NCBI GenBank assembly: GCA_022565595.1
Contig: JAIUML010000001.1
Coordinates: 1-64,000, forward strand
Length of the DNA stretch: 64,000 bases
Source: Saccharospirillum sp.
GTDB taxonomy: Bacteria; Pseudomonadota; Gammaproteobacteria; Pseudomonadales; Natronospirillaceae
Reading direction: 5' to 3'
Position numbers and translations under genes: made by a program
Shown: positions 25,680 to 34,769 of the stretch, piece after piece
Layout of the letters: each line of letters opens with the position of its first letter
Numbering within the stretch: the stretch's first letter is position 1
Notes under the pieces: generated by a model
Seen by the model: the letters and a program-made list of their open reading frames with translations, nothing else
Database searches by the model: none
What the model was told of the DNA's origin: nothing

Positions 25680-26596
25680 GTGTGCTGTTATCCGTACAGA
25701 ACCTGCACAAGACCTTTCTTCAGAGGCAGGGTCTAAAGCAGGTCAGTTTTGATGCACTCAGAGGCATCAGCTTTAGTGTCGAAGCAGGCCAGGCACTTGC
25801 CCTGGTGGGTGAATCTGGCTGCGGCAAGAGCACTACCGCCAGACTGATTACCGGCATGATGCCAGCCAGCTCCGGCAGTATCTCCATACAAGGAACCCCC
25901 CTTGTCAACTTGAAAAAACGCCGTCAACGGATGATCTATCGCCGCGCGGTGCAGATGGTGTTTCAGGACCCTTTTGGCTCTTTGAATCCGACACGCACGG
26001 TACGGCACCATCTGGAACGCCCTTTGCGGTTGCATCGATCAGAGCTGAGTAAAGTGCAGCGCCTGCATCGTATCAACGCTTTGCTGGAGCGTGTCGAACT
26101 AACGGAAACCGACATTCTGAGCAAGTACCCTCATCAGCTCAGTGGCGGTCAGCGCCAGCGCGTCAACCTGGCCCGTGCGCTGGCCGTTGAACCCAGCATT
26201 CTGATTGCCGATGAACCGACCTCCATGCTTGATGTCTCGATCCGCCTGGATGTGCTGAAGTTGTTCCGGCAACTGAAAGAGCAACAGCAACTTGGCTTGC
26301 TCTACATCACCCATGATATTGCGACCGCTCAGTATGTGGCGGACGAAACGGCGGTCATGTATTCGGGGCAAATTGTCGAATTTGGATCAACAGAACAATT
26401 GATCAACCACCCCCAACACCCTTACACACGGTTGTTGTTGTCTTCGGTACCCGACCCGACTCGCTCCTACCAGGCACTGCTGGAGCAGGAAGAAGACTTC
26501 CGCCACCAGGCGGACAGGATTCGACAATTCAGCCGACGTCCAGGTAAGGAATATCGAAAACATGCAGACAATCATTTTGTACTGCTTCAGGAGTAA
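25676..26596 (+). CDS. ABC importer ATPase, DppF/OppF family
   Basis: A 306-residue ATPase with Walker A GESGCGKSTT, QMVFQDPFGSLNP, signature LSGGQRQRV and Walker B LIADEPTSMLD. The C-terminal HPQHPYTRLLLSSVPDP is typical of OppF/DppF. Second ATPase of the importer, three bases before the GH20 gene, so transport and intracellular hydrolysis are in one transcript. Confidence 0.88.
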   Translation: MSVLLSVQNLHKTFLQRQGLKQVSFDALRGISFSVEAGQALALVGESGCGKSTTARLITGMMPASSGSISIQGTPLVNLKKRRQRMIYRRAVQMVFQDPFGSLNPTRTVRHHLERPLRLHRSELSKVQRLHRINALLERVELTETDILSKYPHQLSGGQRQRVNLARALAVEPSILIADEPTSMLDVSIRLDVLKLFRQLKEQQQLGLLYITHDIATAQYVADETAVMYSGQIVEFGSTEQLINHPQHPYTRLLLSSVPDPTRSYQALLEQEEDFRHQADRIRQFSRRPGKEYRKHADNHFVLLQE

Positions 26597-26599
26597 CAC

Positions 26600-28399
26600 A
26601 TGCTGACACTCACCCCTCCGCCAAAATCAATGAAGCAGACACACGAACGCTGGCATCCAGCTCCCGCCTCTATTCTGGCGAAACTGACTGCCTACCAACT
26701 CGGCGACCCGCCTATCGCTGAGATCGTTCGTCATCATAGCCAGGAGCAGGCCGCCGAAGGCTACCGACTGGTTGTCCGTGAACAGGGGCCTGAAATCCAT
26801 TGTTCGTCGGATCGTGGCTATTTTTATGGCATACAAACACTGAAACAGGTCATCCAGCAGAGCCAGTCGAGCGAAGGCATTCCCGGTTGCGACATAATTG
26901 ACTGGCCGGATTTCCCCAGTCGAGGAATACTGTTGGATATCAGCCGAGACCGAGTGCCCACTCAGGCCATGCTGTACCACCTGGTCGACCTGTGGGGCAG
27001 CCTCAAGTACAACGAACTGCAACTCTACATGGAGGCGGCTTTCGACTATGAAGGCCATGCTGCTGCGGTTGCCCATCGATCGCCACTGACGGCGACAGAA
27101 ATACGAGAACTGGACCAATACTGCGCCAAAAAAGGCATCAGCCTGATCGCCAACCAGAATACCTTTGGCCATATGGAGCGCTGGCTGGACTTGCCGGACT
27201 ACCAGCATTTGGCTGAGCAGGTTGGCGGCTGTATCGACCCACACGGCAACCATCGTAACCACTCCTTTTGCCTCAATCCGGTCAGCGAGCTATCTGTTGC
27301 CTTTGTCGATGACCTGCTGTCACAACTCTTGCCTTGCTTCTCGGACAACAGAATCAACATCAATGCCGATGAAACCTTTGACCTTGGGCAGGGTGCCAGC
27401 AATGCCAAGTGTCGAGAGCTTGGCAAAGACAGGGTTTACCTGAACTACGTTAAACACATTCACGAGCTCTGTACCCGCAAGGGCAAGAGGGTCCAGATGT
27501 GGTCTGACATTTTGCTGAAGTACCCACATTTGCTGCCAGAACTGCCCAAAGACATCACCGTCATGAACTGGGGCTACGAAGCCGACCACCCCTTTGATCG
27601 TGAATGCGCCCAACTCAAGTCATCGGGCATCGATTTTCAGGTGGTTGCCGCCACCGGCACCTTTGCGGCGTTCAGCGGGCGCTGGTTGAATGCCTATCAG
27701 AACGCCCTCAACGCGGCGCAGAATGGACTGAAATATGGTGCCAGCGGGTTTTACATGTCCGAATGGGGCGACTTCGGGCATGGTCAGGCCTGGATCAGTG
27801 CCTATCCGGGTTACTTTATCGGTGCCGTTGCTGGCTGGCACGTTGCGGCCTTATCAGACTTCAATACCGAGCGTGCCGTTCAACATCAGGTATTGAACAA
27901 TGCTACCCTTGCCATCGCTTTACTCAAGCTGGGAAACCTGTACCTGTCGACGCTGACGGCGGATCAATTACCCTTCGTCTCGGTAATCGGAGTCCTGCTG
28001 TTCAACCAGATGACCAACCGCCATATGAAGAAATTGTCGGAATGGTACCCCCGTGGCTTTCGCCATGGATGGCATCAGTGCCAACAGTTGATCGAAGCCT
28101 TGGGTGCCATCACCCCTGAGGACGAACGACAGTCTTATTGGCAGCGTGAATTGCTGTTGACCGCAAGACTCTCAGCACACGCTTGCGCTTTGGGTGAAGC
28201 CCTTTCTGAACAAAGGGATTACCGGGTCGAAAGACTCTCCTTCAAGCTGAGACAGCAACTGGCCGAAGAGCTTGAGCCACTGATCTCGGACTATGCCGAC
28301 CTGTGGCTGGAGCACAGCAGACCTGGCGGATTGGAAGACAGTCAGGCCCGGCTCGACTATTTGCTATCGCTATACCGCTCGCCACCCAGGGCAGGCTGA
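26600..28399 (+). CDS. GH20 beta-N-acetylhexosaminidase, cytoplasmic
   Basis: A 599-residue glycoside hydrolase family 20 enzyme. The catalytic Asp-Glu pair is D257-E258 in ININADETF; other barrel motifs are SRGILLDISRDRVPT, YNELQLYME and MWSDI. It has no signal peptide, so it acts in the cytoplasm on the imported sugar. GH20 enzymes use substrate-assisted catalysis and release non-reducing-end GlcNAc. The length fits the short GH20 proteins linked to chitobiose importers. Expected products here: GlcNAc plus GlcNAc, or GlcNAc plus N-acetylglucosaminate if the substrate is chitobionate. AGGAG overlaps the preceding stop. Confidence 0.85.
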   Translation: MLTLTPPPKSMKQTHERWHPAPASILAKLTAYQLGDPPIAEIVRHHSQEQAAEGYRLVVREQGPEIHCSSDRGYFYGIQTLKQVIQQSQSSEGIPGCDIIDWPDFPSRGILLDISRDRVPTQAMLYHLVDLWGSLKYNELQLYMEAAFDYEGHAAAVAHRSPLTATEIRELDQYCAKKGISLIANQNTFGHMERWLDLPDYQHLAEQVGGCIDPHGNHRNHSFCLNPVSELSVAFVDDLLSQLLPCFSDNRININADETFDLGQGASNAKCRELGKDRVYLNYVKHIHELCTRKGKRVQMWSDILLKYPHLLPELPKDITVMNWGYEADHPFDRECAQLKSSGIDFQVVAATGTFAAFSGRWLNAYQNALNAAQNGLKYGASGFYMSEWGDFGHGQAWISAYPGYFIGAVAGWHVAALSDFNTERAVQHQVLNNATLAIALLKLGNLYLSTLTADQLPFVSVIGVLLFNQMTNRHMKKLSEWYPRGFRHGWHQCQQLIEALGAITPEDERQSYWQRELLLTARLSAHACALGEALSEQRDYRVERLSFKLRQQLAEELEPLISDYADLWLEHSRPGGLEDSQARLDYLLSLYRSPPRAG

Positions 28400-28536
28400 C
28401 TCCCTGAATGCTGAATGCAGAATACAGACCCAGGTCAAGGTTGTGCATGCAGTTATCTTTTAAGCTTGTGGAACGGCATATGCCCGGTTATTTTTGACAT
28501 CACCCCGGTTAACCAGATTCCAGAGGCTAAAACTAG

Positions 28537-29217
28537 ATGACGATAGTAAGCAGTAAACCAGAAGCATTGCACAAGGATGACATCGGTAGCGTTTTTGAAA
28601 GCATCTCCAGCAGAATGTCCGGCTTTTTGTATAGATGCAGCATGGACAGCGACTACACCATGCAGTACATGTTTGGGTCTGTTGAAGAACTGACAGGTTA
28701 CAAAAAGGACGAGCTGGTGAGCAATCGGCTGGCATCCTACGTTACGCTGATCCATACCGATGATGTTGCAAAGGTGGATGCTGCTGTTGAGTCCGCCATT
28801 GACAGCCACTCACTCTGGGATGTTGATTATCGGCTGAACACCAAGGGTGGTGATGAATTCTGGGTCAACGAGAAAGGCGGCCCAGTCTTTGGCGAGGGAA
28901 AGCACGTACTTTACCTGGAGGGTGTAGTAACAGACATAAACAGTCGCAAACAACTGGAATTCGATCGCCAATCAAAGATGGCCAATGTCGAACAACACAG
29001 CACAGATATCATAAAGCAGACGCATACCATCCTTGATATGCTGAAGACTCTGCGACTGCTGAGTTTGAATGCGAGCATTGAAGCAGCACGTGCTGGAGAA
29101 GCTGGGAGAGGCTTTGCGGTCGTCGCCGATGAAGTCAAAAGCCTGGCAGACCGCTCCCGAGCGGCAGCGGATGAAATCACCAGACTGACCAGTGAGCTGG
29201 ATCACCTGCTGAAATAG
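28537..29217 (+). CDS. Small soluble PAS-domain chemoreceptor-like protein
   Basis: A 226-residue protein with a PAS domain (about 30-140; [35 protein letters not shown]) directly followed by the tip of a chemoreceptor signalling hairpin ([34 protein letters not shown] at about 172-206, given here only as a location). No membrane segment is present. The hairpin is very short, with only about 30 residues on each side of the tip, so it belongs to the minimal PAS-MCP class. It could still contact CheA/CheW. The 137 bases before it (28400-28536) show no other feature. Confidence 0.8.
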   Translation: MTIVSSKPEALHKDDIGSVFESISSRMSGFLYRCSMDSDYTMQYMFGSVEELTGYKKDELVSNRLASYVTLIHTDDVAKVDAAVESAIDSHSLWDVDYRLNTKGGDEFWVNEKGGPVFGEGKHVLYLEGVVTDINSRKQLEFDRQSKMANVEQHSTDIIKQTHTILDMLKTLRLLSLNASIEAARAGEAGRGFAVVADEVKSLADRSRAAADEITRLTSELDHLLK

Positions 29218-29246
29218 TTCAGAACGCTGCGCTTTTACTATTTATT

Positions 29247-31106
29247 TCAGCGAAAGTGCCAGGCCAGTAAGAGTTGGGCATTCAGCTCCGCTTCGGCTCC
29301 CCCTCGGTCAAATGAGGACAATTCGGCCTCCAGGCTCCAACGTGGAGAGAAGCTGAACCTCGAATCAAGCCCCAATTGGACGCTTTCACCCGAGGTCCAG
29401 AAGGTGTAGTCCGCATAACCTATCCAGGTAATCCTTTGCCCAGTCGTAAGGGCTAACTCCGCACGAGCCCCCAGGCCACTTTCCCAGCCAGACTGCCTGA
29501 AAGCGCCAAGTGCAGACAACAACATCGAGCCTACCTGAACACTCTGGCCAACCTCGATATCGGCCTGGCCACCAGCTCTATAGCGTCCAGTCTGAGCTGT
29601 TTGCCAACCAAGGTCGATGGTCCAACTCAATGGCCAATCTCCAGGCAAACGGTCGATTAAATCACTGCGTTGCGCGACTCGAATTAGCGTGAACTTGGCG
29701 TCGAGAGCATCCTCTTGTAACCGCCCATCCAGAGCTAAAACCGTCAGTTCCGAAAAATCATCGTTACCCAGGTCCGTTGCCGACTGAGAATAGGGTACCC
29801 AGCCAAGCGCCAAGCCCGGCTGATTATCGACCAGAGAGACTCCCATACTCAAGCGGGATACCCTTGCCGTCTTGCCCGGCTCAGTGGTTGGCTCGATCTC
29901 AGCTGCCTGTAGAAATCGACCTGAGGGGTACTCGAGGCGAGCTACGATCAGTTGCCTGCGCCGCTCATAAAGCTCTGTTCCCAGTTCAGGGTAGCCACTG
30001 ATCAGATAGCTATAAAAGCTGATCAAGGATTCAATGACTTCTGCTGCTTCAGCCTCTTCAAGGTCAGCCAACAAGGGTTGAACCGGTTGCTGCTCACGAC
30101 CAATGTATCGACCGAAAACCTGGCGCTGCTGCGCCGACAAGGTAACATAGAGTGACTTCAAAACACTTTGTTGAGAAGGGACAAAGTGTTTTGAGCGGAT
30201 GACTGACAGATCGCCTTGTTGGTGGATCTCTTCCAACTCATGAAACAGAGTAACCGGAGGATAAAACAGTGTATTTTGATTAACCAGATTCCGTTCAAAA
30301 ACGATCTCCAGAATCTCGGCTACGGCAAAGGCACAGTTGTTCTTCAAGAAATAATAGGTCGACGGGCTGTCCAGCAACTCCCATAAATGCGCCAGGAAAA
30401 ACACCCGCTGGGTGTCATCAAGATCCAGCTCGTAATGCCACATATCCCGATGCTCAACCTGGGTGTACACCAGATCCTGCCTGTAGTAACTCTCGGCGGT
30501 AAAGGACGCCAGATAGCCGCCAGCCAGGCCATTAAGAATGTATTTGATAGGTCCTTCACCCTGAGGCACTCGAGCACCAAAATTGATGCTCGTATCCAGT
30601 AACTGCTGAGCGCCATCGCTGCGACCATGGCGCAGTACCAAGTGTCCAAATGAGGAAGCCGGGTTGCCGTAATAGCCTTCTACCATAACCACTGACAGTG
30701 AATCATAGCGATCAAAGCGAGCCCAATTTTGAAAATTCGAGCATTCACCCAACAGTGAAGTATCGTAATCAAGCGCAAGAGCCGCATTCAAAAATAGAAA
30801 TCGACCTGGAAATCGACAAGCCGGATGATCATTATTCAGTTGATCCAGGTTGGAGAAGACGGCCTGGCGGGTCTGAAGCAACTCCTGAAACGGGTCTATA
30901 CTATCGGTACCGCTAAAATAGAAATCATCCGATTGAATACGAGGCCGATAAGGCCCACCTTTTGGCCGATCTGAAAGGTATAGCTGTTTCTTCCATTGAT
31001 CAGATTGAGAGACCTGGTAGGCCAATACATCAGAATCTGATTGAGCAAAAAGGAGTGCGGGGAAGAATAAGAAACTGATTGAAGCGAAAATACGCGCTGA
31101 TTGCAT
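29247..31106 (-). CDS. DUF4105-domain periplasmic/outer-membrane protein
   Basis: About 619 residues with a signal peptide (MQSARIFASISFLFFPALLFAQ). The central part at about 150-290 matches the DUF4105 region (SSFGHLVLRHG, Cys-containing YYFLKNNCAFAVAEILE, which is reminiscent of an NlpC/P60-like Cys-His pair). The last 200 residues have alternating strands and end in an aromatic residue (LLAWHFR), which fits a beta-barrel in the outer membrane. I start at the ATG at 31106; the frame is open to a TTG at 31121. It stands next to a DUF3015 gene, a pairing often seen in gammaproteobacteria. Function unknown. Confidence 0.75.
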   Translation of the reverse strand: MQSARIFASISFLFFPALLFAQSDSDVLAYQVSQSDQWKKQLYLSDRPKGGPYRPRIQSDDFYFSGTDSIDPFQELLQTRQAVFSNLDQLNNDHPACRFPGRFLFLNAALALDYDTSLLGECSNFQNWARFDRYDSLSVVMVEGYYGNPASSFGHLVLRHGRSDGAQQLLDTSINFGARVPQGEGPIKYILNGLAGGYLASFTAESYYRQDLVYTQVEHRDMWHYELDLDDTQRVFFLAHLWELLDSPSTYYFLKNNCAFAVAEILEIVFERNLVNQNTLFYPPVTLFHELEEIHQQGDLSVIRSKHFVPSQQSVLKSLYVTLSAQQRQVFGRYIGREQQPVQPLLADLEEAEAAEVIESLISFYSYLISGYPELGTELYERRRQLIVARLEYPSGRFLQAAEIEPTTEPGKTARVSRLSMGVSLVDNQPGLALGWVPYSQSATDLGNDDFSELTVLALDGRLQEDALDAKFTLIRVAQRSDLIDRLPGDWPLSWTIDLGWQTAQTGRYRAGGQADIEVGQSVQVGSMLLSALGAFRQSGWESGLGARAELALTTGQRITWIGYADYTFWTSGESVQLGLDSRFSFSPRWSLEAELSSFDRGGAEAELNAQLLLAWHFR

Positions 31107-31119
31107 TGCTATCCCTATC

Positions 31120-31144
31120 AAAAAAAAGGCCCCTGTCTGGGGCC
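31120..31144 (-). terminator. Terminator of the DUF3015 gene
   Basis: GGCCCC and GGGGCC pair over a 5-base loop; on the minus strand the stem runs into seven Ts. It separates the DUF3015 gene from the DUF4105 gene, although some read-through is expected because the next start is only 15-20 bases away. Confidence 0.8.
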
Positions 31145-31171
31145 TTGTTTCAACTCACTCAGCCTTGCACT

Positions 31172-31654
31172 TTAGATTGTGCAGAGCTGGTTCGAGGTAG
31201 ACATGGCAGCATTGTACAGTACTTCCGCTTTTTCAAAGCCGTCTGCATCGTAGTAAGTGCCACCAGCAACTGAATCGGCGAACTGAACACGAAGGGCAGA
31301 AACAGCCTGGCCTTCAACACCTTCACAACCCATCAGGTTTACCATGGAAGCGAGGTACTCGCCTTCACCGATAGCCAATTCCTGTTCCAACTGAGGATAA
31401 GCATCAAGAACCAGGGACGCCATCAGAGCAGGGTTGCCGTTGCAGGTTTCTGGAGAGGACAATTCTGAAATAACCGCTGTGGTACCGAGGTCCCAGGTAA
31501 CATTGGTCACTACCGCAATAATGGGGTCATTTGGGAAGAGCAAGGCTCCAAGACCACATTCCTTATAGATAGCTGCAAAGTCACGCTGAGCGGCGGCTGA
31601 ACCGATCATGGAAACCATTGCGACTGCCGCCAATGCCATTTTAAAAAGTTTCAT
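31172..31654 (-). CDS. DUF3015 family periplasmic protein
   Basis: A 160-residue secreted protein with a signal peptide (MKLFKMALAAVAMVSMIGSAAA). It shows the DUF3015 pattern: KECGLGALLFP near the mature start, VTNVTWDLGTTAVISELSSPETC, then two more Cys. AGGAG lies 6 bases before the ATG at 31654; the longer frame to 31735 has no support. Known family members are exported and often sit beside DUF4105 genes, as here. Molecular function unknown. Confidence 0.82.
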   Translation of the reverse strand: MKLFKMALAAVAMVSMIGSAAAQRDFAAIYKECGLGALLFPNDPIIAVVTNVTWDLGTTAVISELSSPETCNGNPALMASLVLDAYPQLEQELAIGEGEYLASMVNLMGCEGVEGQAVSALRVQFADSVAGGTYYDADGFEKAEVLYNAAMSTSNQLCTI

Positions 31655-31879
31655 TACATACTCCTTTTTTCCATTGAATAATAGTGGGCAACCCACCAGC
31701 GCAAGTATAGAGCTTGATTCTGATTGCTCAAGCAAGGCATGACATAAAAATCGCGATCAGTTCACAGTTCTTCTAGAATGCCGCCATGACGACTCCATGA
31801 AGCTGGCCGAAGTGATTGATTTATAAACAAAAAACCCCAGGGGCAGCGCCCTTTTTAATGATTACAGGAAAGCCGGGCC

Positions 31880-33187
31880 TTATTCCGCAAGCCGGTCAAA
31901 GGCATTTACGGTGAGATTGGTTGAGACACCCGAGGAGACCACCACGTTATCCTCATACCTTATCCCGCCATAAGGCTTGAGTGTCTCAATCAAATCCAGA
32001 TCACAACCATGATCCGGATTCTCCTGATCCATCCGTTCCAACAACATGGGAATGAAGTACAAGCCCGGCTCTACGGTGACGACCATGCCTGGTTGCAAAT
32101 CACGAGTCAGGCGCAGGAAGGGGTAATCCTCGTGCGCTGCAAGCCGCCCTTCAACATCCTGCTGATGTCCACCGACATCATGCACCTGCAAGCCCAACAA
32201 ATGGCCAATGCCATGAGGGAAAAAGGTTTGTGGGATGCCTTGCGCCAACTGCGTTTCAACACTGTGGCGGCAAATGCCGGAATCCAATAGCAATTGAGCG
32301 ACACCTGTCAGTGCACCGTGGTGAATATCGGACCAGGCGATACCTGGTTTCGCTTGATCCGTCAATGACAGCGATAATCGTTCAATGCCATTGGCCAAAT
32401 CCAGAAAGAGAGCGCTGCCTTTAGTATGCGTTCGGGTAATGTCGCTGGCGTAACCATTAACATTTGCGCCGGCATCAATCAGCAGGGTACGGTGTTCGAC
32501 CGGACGTTCAAACCGACGCCGCTCATAATGAAGCGTCGCCGCCGACTCATTCAAGGCGATGATGCCGCTATAGGGCTCCTGGCTTTCCAGTTGACAGCTG
32601 TAGTGCAAGTAGGCCCGGTAGATTTCTGCCTCGGATTGACCATTCAAAAAAGCCAGCCCCGCGGCTCGGTGGCCAACCACTGCTTTGTCATTGGCTGCTT
32701 GCAGGCACTGAATTTCGAACTCCGTCTTACGGGCTCGGCTGTAGATCAACTCGGCCTTCAACGCTGTCGGATTGACATCAACCCTCTGTAAATCGAGCTG
32801 CGGATGCACCGGGCCTAACCAGGCGATGTTACCGACCAGGGCGGGTAACCAGTCCTTGAGTGACGTAGCCGCTTCAACCTGCCAAAGGGCAGTCCATTCG
32901 CCGTCTGGCGTTGTTGGCGTCAAATGCCAGAAGTCGGCTCTCGCCGGCCATAGCAGTCGGGGTTTCTCACCAGGCCTGAAAACAATAAAGGTATCCGGAT
33001 GGAGGTCATAGGGCAGCCATTGCTGAGCAAAAGCCAAGGGTGTATAGGGGTAGGTGCGGTCATCCTCTGCAACCACTACCTGACTGCCAGCGCAGATGAC
33101 AATCTGATCATGCCCCGACTTCGCCAAGGCATCACTGTATCGCGCCATCAGAGTACTGAGGTGAGTTCTGTAATGTTCAAAAGTCAT
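31880..33187 (-). CDS. pepQ: Xaa-Pro dipeptidase (PepQ-like, M24B)
   Basis: A 435-residue metallopeptidase with the creatinase/prolidase fold. The two-metal ligands are visible: Asp in LLIDAGANVNGYASDITR, His in HGIGHLLGLQVHD, Glu in VTVEPGLYF and Glu in GIRYEDNV. It should cleave Xaa-Pro dipeptides in the cytoplasm. GAGG lies 5 bases before the ATG at 33187, better than the GTG at 33211. It is the last gene of the peptide ABC operon, so import of proline-containing peptides is a natural reading. A short GC hairpin with flanking A and T runs at about 31828-31855 may end transcription from either side. Confidence 0.88.
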   Translation of the reverse strand: MTFEHYRTHLSTLMARYSDALAKSGHDQIVICAGSQVVVAEDDRTYPYTPLAFAQQWLPYDLHPDTFIVFRPGEKPRLLWPARADFWHLTPTTPDGEWTALWQVEAATSLKDWLPALVGNIAWLGPVHPQLDLQRVDVNPTALKAELIYSRARKTEFEIQCLQAANDKAVVGHRAAGLAFLNGQSEAEIYRAYLHYSCQLESQEPYSGIIALNESAATLHYERRRFERPVEHRTLLIDAGANVNGYASDITRTHTKGSALFLDLANGIERLSLSLTDQAKPGIAWSDIHHGALTGVAQLLLDSGICRHSVETQLAQGIPQTFFPHGIGHLLGLQVHDVGGHQQDVEGRLAAHEDYPFLRLTRDLQPGMVVTVEPGLYFIPMLLERMDQENPDHGCDLDLIETLKPYGGIRYEDNVVVSSGVSTNLTVNAFDRLAE

Positions 33188-33211
33188 AATAGCCTCTATC
33201 TTCGAGTACAC

Positions 33212-33934
33212 TCAGTGACTTTTACTGAGCAGTTCGTTGCCGTATTCGGATTGCAGGTTGCCTTGTTTGAGTCGTTCAACGGAAGTAACCTCAGTCAGTT
33301 CACCATTACGCAGCACACCAAGCTCATCACAGAGAAAGGACACCACGGGCAGGTCGTGTGTGACCAGAAAGTATGTCAGCCCATGGTCTTCACGCAGGGA
33401 TTTCAGCAAATTCAATACTTCCGCCTGTACCGATACATCCAGAGCAGAAGTCGGCTCGTCCAATAACAGGATCGGCGGGTTCAACATCAGAGCACGAGCA
33501 ATGGCCACTCGCTGACGCTGCCCGCCTGATAGTTGATGCGGCAGACGAAAACGGAACTTCCGGGCCAGACCCACGGCATCCATGGCTTCCAAGACACGCT
33601 CATTCTGCCGACCAATGCGATGTATGGCCAAAGGTTCAGACAGTGTCGCATCGACGGACTTGCGTGGGTGCAGAGAACCAAAAGGATCCTGAAATACCAT
33701 CTGACACAGGCGCACCAATGCCGGATCTCGGCCGTGCTCGAGACTATGATCACCGAGCCTTATTTGCCCCGTCCAATCGGTCACCTGCCCTGCCAGAGCC
33801 TTGAGTATAGTGGATTTACCGGAGCCGCTCTCACCGACCAGGGCAAAGCTGGCACCCCGGGCAATGGACAAGGAAACCTCCTTGACCACCTGGGTCTCAC
33901 CGTAAAAAATGGAAAGATTTCGCAGTTCAATCAT
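33212..33934 (-). CDS. Peptide ABC importer ATPase, DppF family
   Basis: A 240-residue ATPase with Walker A GESGSGKST, MVFQDPFGSLHP, LSGGQRQRVAIARAL and LLLDEPTSALD. It is shorter than usual DppF because it ends soon after the ABC domain and lacks the YTRxL tail. It overlaps the preceding ATPase by 8 bases. Paired with the DppD-like protein at 33927. Confidence 0.87.
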   Translation of the reverse strand: MIELRNLSIFYGETQVVKEVSLSIARGASFALVGESGSGKSTILKALAGQVTDWTGQIRLGDHSLEHGRDPALVRLCQMVFQDPFGSLHPRKSVDATLSEPLAIHRIGRQNERVLEAMDAVGLARKFRFRLPHQLSGGQRQRVAIARALMLNPPILLLDEPTSALDVSVQAEVLNLLKSLREDHGLTYFLVTHDLPVVSFLCDELGVLRNGELTEVTSVERLKQGNLQSEYGNELLSKSH

Positions 33935-34769
33935 GAGTTTCTAGCCCCTCCAGCAAGGCTCGATCAAGCACAGGCAGACGCTCACGACGCTCATCCATGG
34001 TTGGCACAGACGCCAGCAACCCTCGGGTGTACGGATGTGACGCCTGGTGCAGTTCACTGGCAATACAGCTTTCGACGATGCGGCCGTTGAACATCACCAG
34101 TATGCGATCACAGTAGCGGGCCACCAGGTTGAGATCATGGCTGATAAGAATCAGCCCCATGCCTTTGTTGCGCACCAGGTCGTCCATGATGTCCAGCACC
34201 TGGGATTGCACTGAAACATCCAGAGCTGAAGTGGGTTCATCAGCGATCATCAGATCTGGCTCCAGCACCACCATCATGGCAATCATGATGCGCTGCCCCA
34301 TCCCACCCGAAACTTCGTGTGGGTATTGCAGATAGACTCGCTCCGGGTCTTGTATTCTGACCGACTGCAAGGCCTGTAATACTCTCTGACGCCTTGCCCT
34401 TCGGTTCAATCGCCCGTGAAAACGCAATACTTCCGATATCTGGTCACCAATGCGCATGACAGGATTCAAAGAAAACTTCGGATCCTGCATGACCATCGAC
34501 AAGCGCGCACCGCGCAGGCTTCGCATGCCTTTTTCTGGCAAGGTCAGTAAATCAATACCATCAAAGTTCATTTGATCGGCGGTTACCAGGCCAGGTTCAC
34601 GAATCAAGCGCAACAGGGCACGACCTGTCATCGACTTGCCGGAGCCACTTTCACCAACAATACCCAAGCGCTCGCGGCCGAGCTCGAAGCTAATCCCCTT
34701 CACCACTTCGACTCGCCCCTGCTCTGTGGGAAAACTAACTCGCAAGTTTTCTACCGTTAACAGGCTCAT
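33927..34769 (-). CDS. Peptide ABC importer ATPase, DppD family
   Basis: A 280-residue ATPase with Walker A GESGSGKSM, signature VSGGMGQRI and Walker B MIADEPTSALD; the C-terminal HPYTRGLLASVP is the OppD/DppD tail. The residue after the P-loop Lys is Ser and then Met instead of the usual Thr, a mild variation. One base overlap with the permease before it. Confidence 0.87.
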   Translation of the reverse strand: MSLLTVENLRVSFPTEQGRVEVVKGISFELGRERLGIVGESGSGKSMTGRALLRLIREPGLVTADQMNFDGIDLLTLPEKGMRSLRGARLSMVMQDPKFSLNPVMRIGDQISEVLRFHGRLNRRARRQRVLQALQSVRIQDPERVYLQYPHEVSGGMGQRIMIAMMVVLEPDLMIADEPTSALDVSVQSQVLDIMDDLVRNKGMGLILISHDLNLVARYCDRILVMFNGRIVESCIASELHQASHPYTRGLLASVPTMDERRERLPVLDRALLEGLETHD

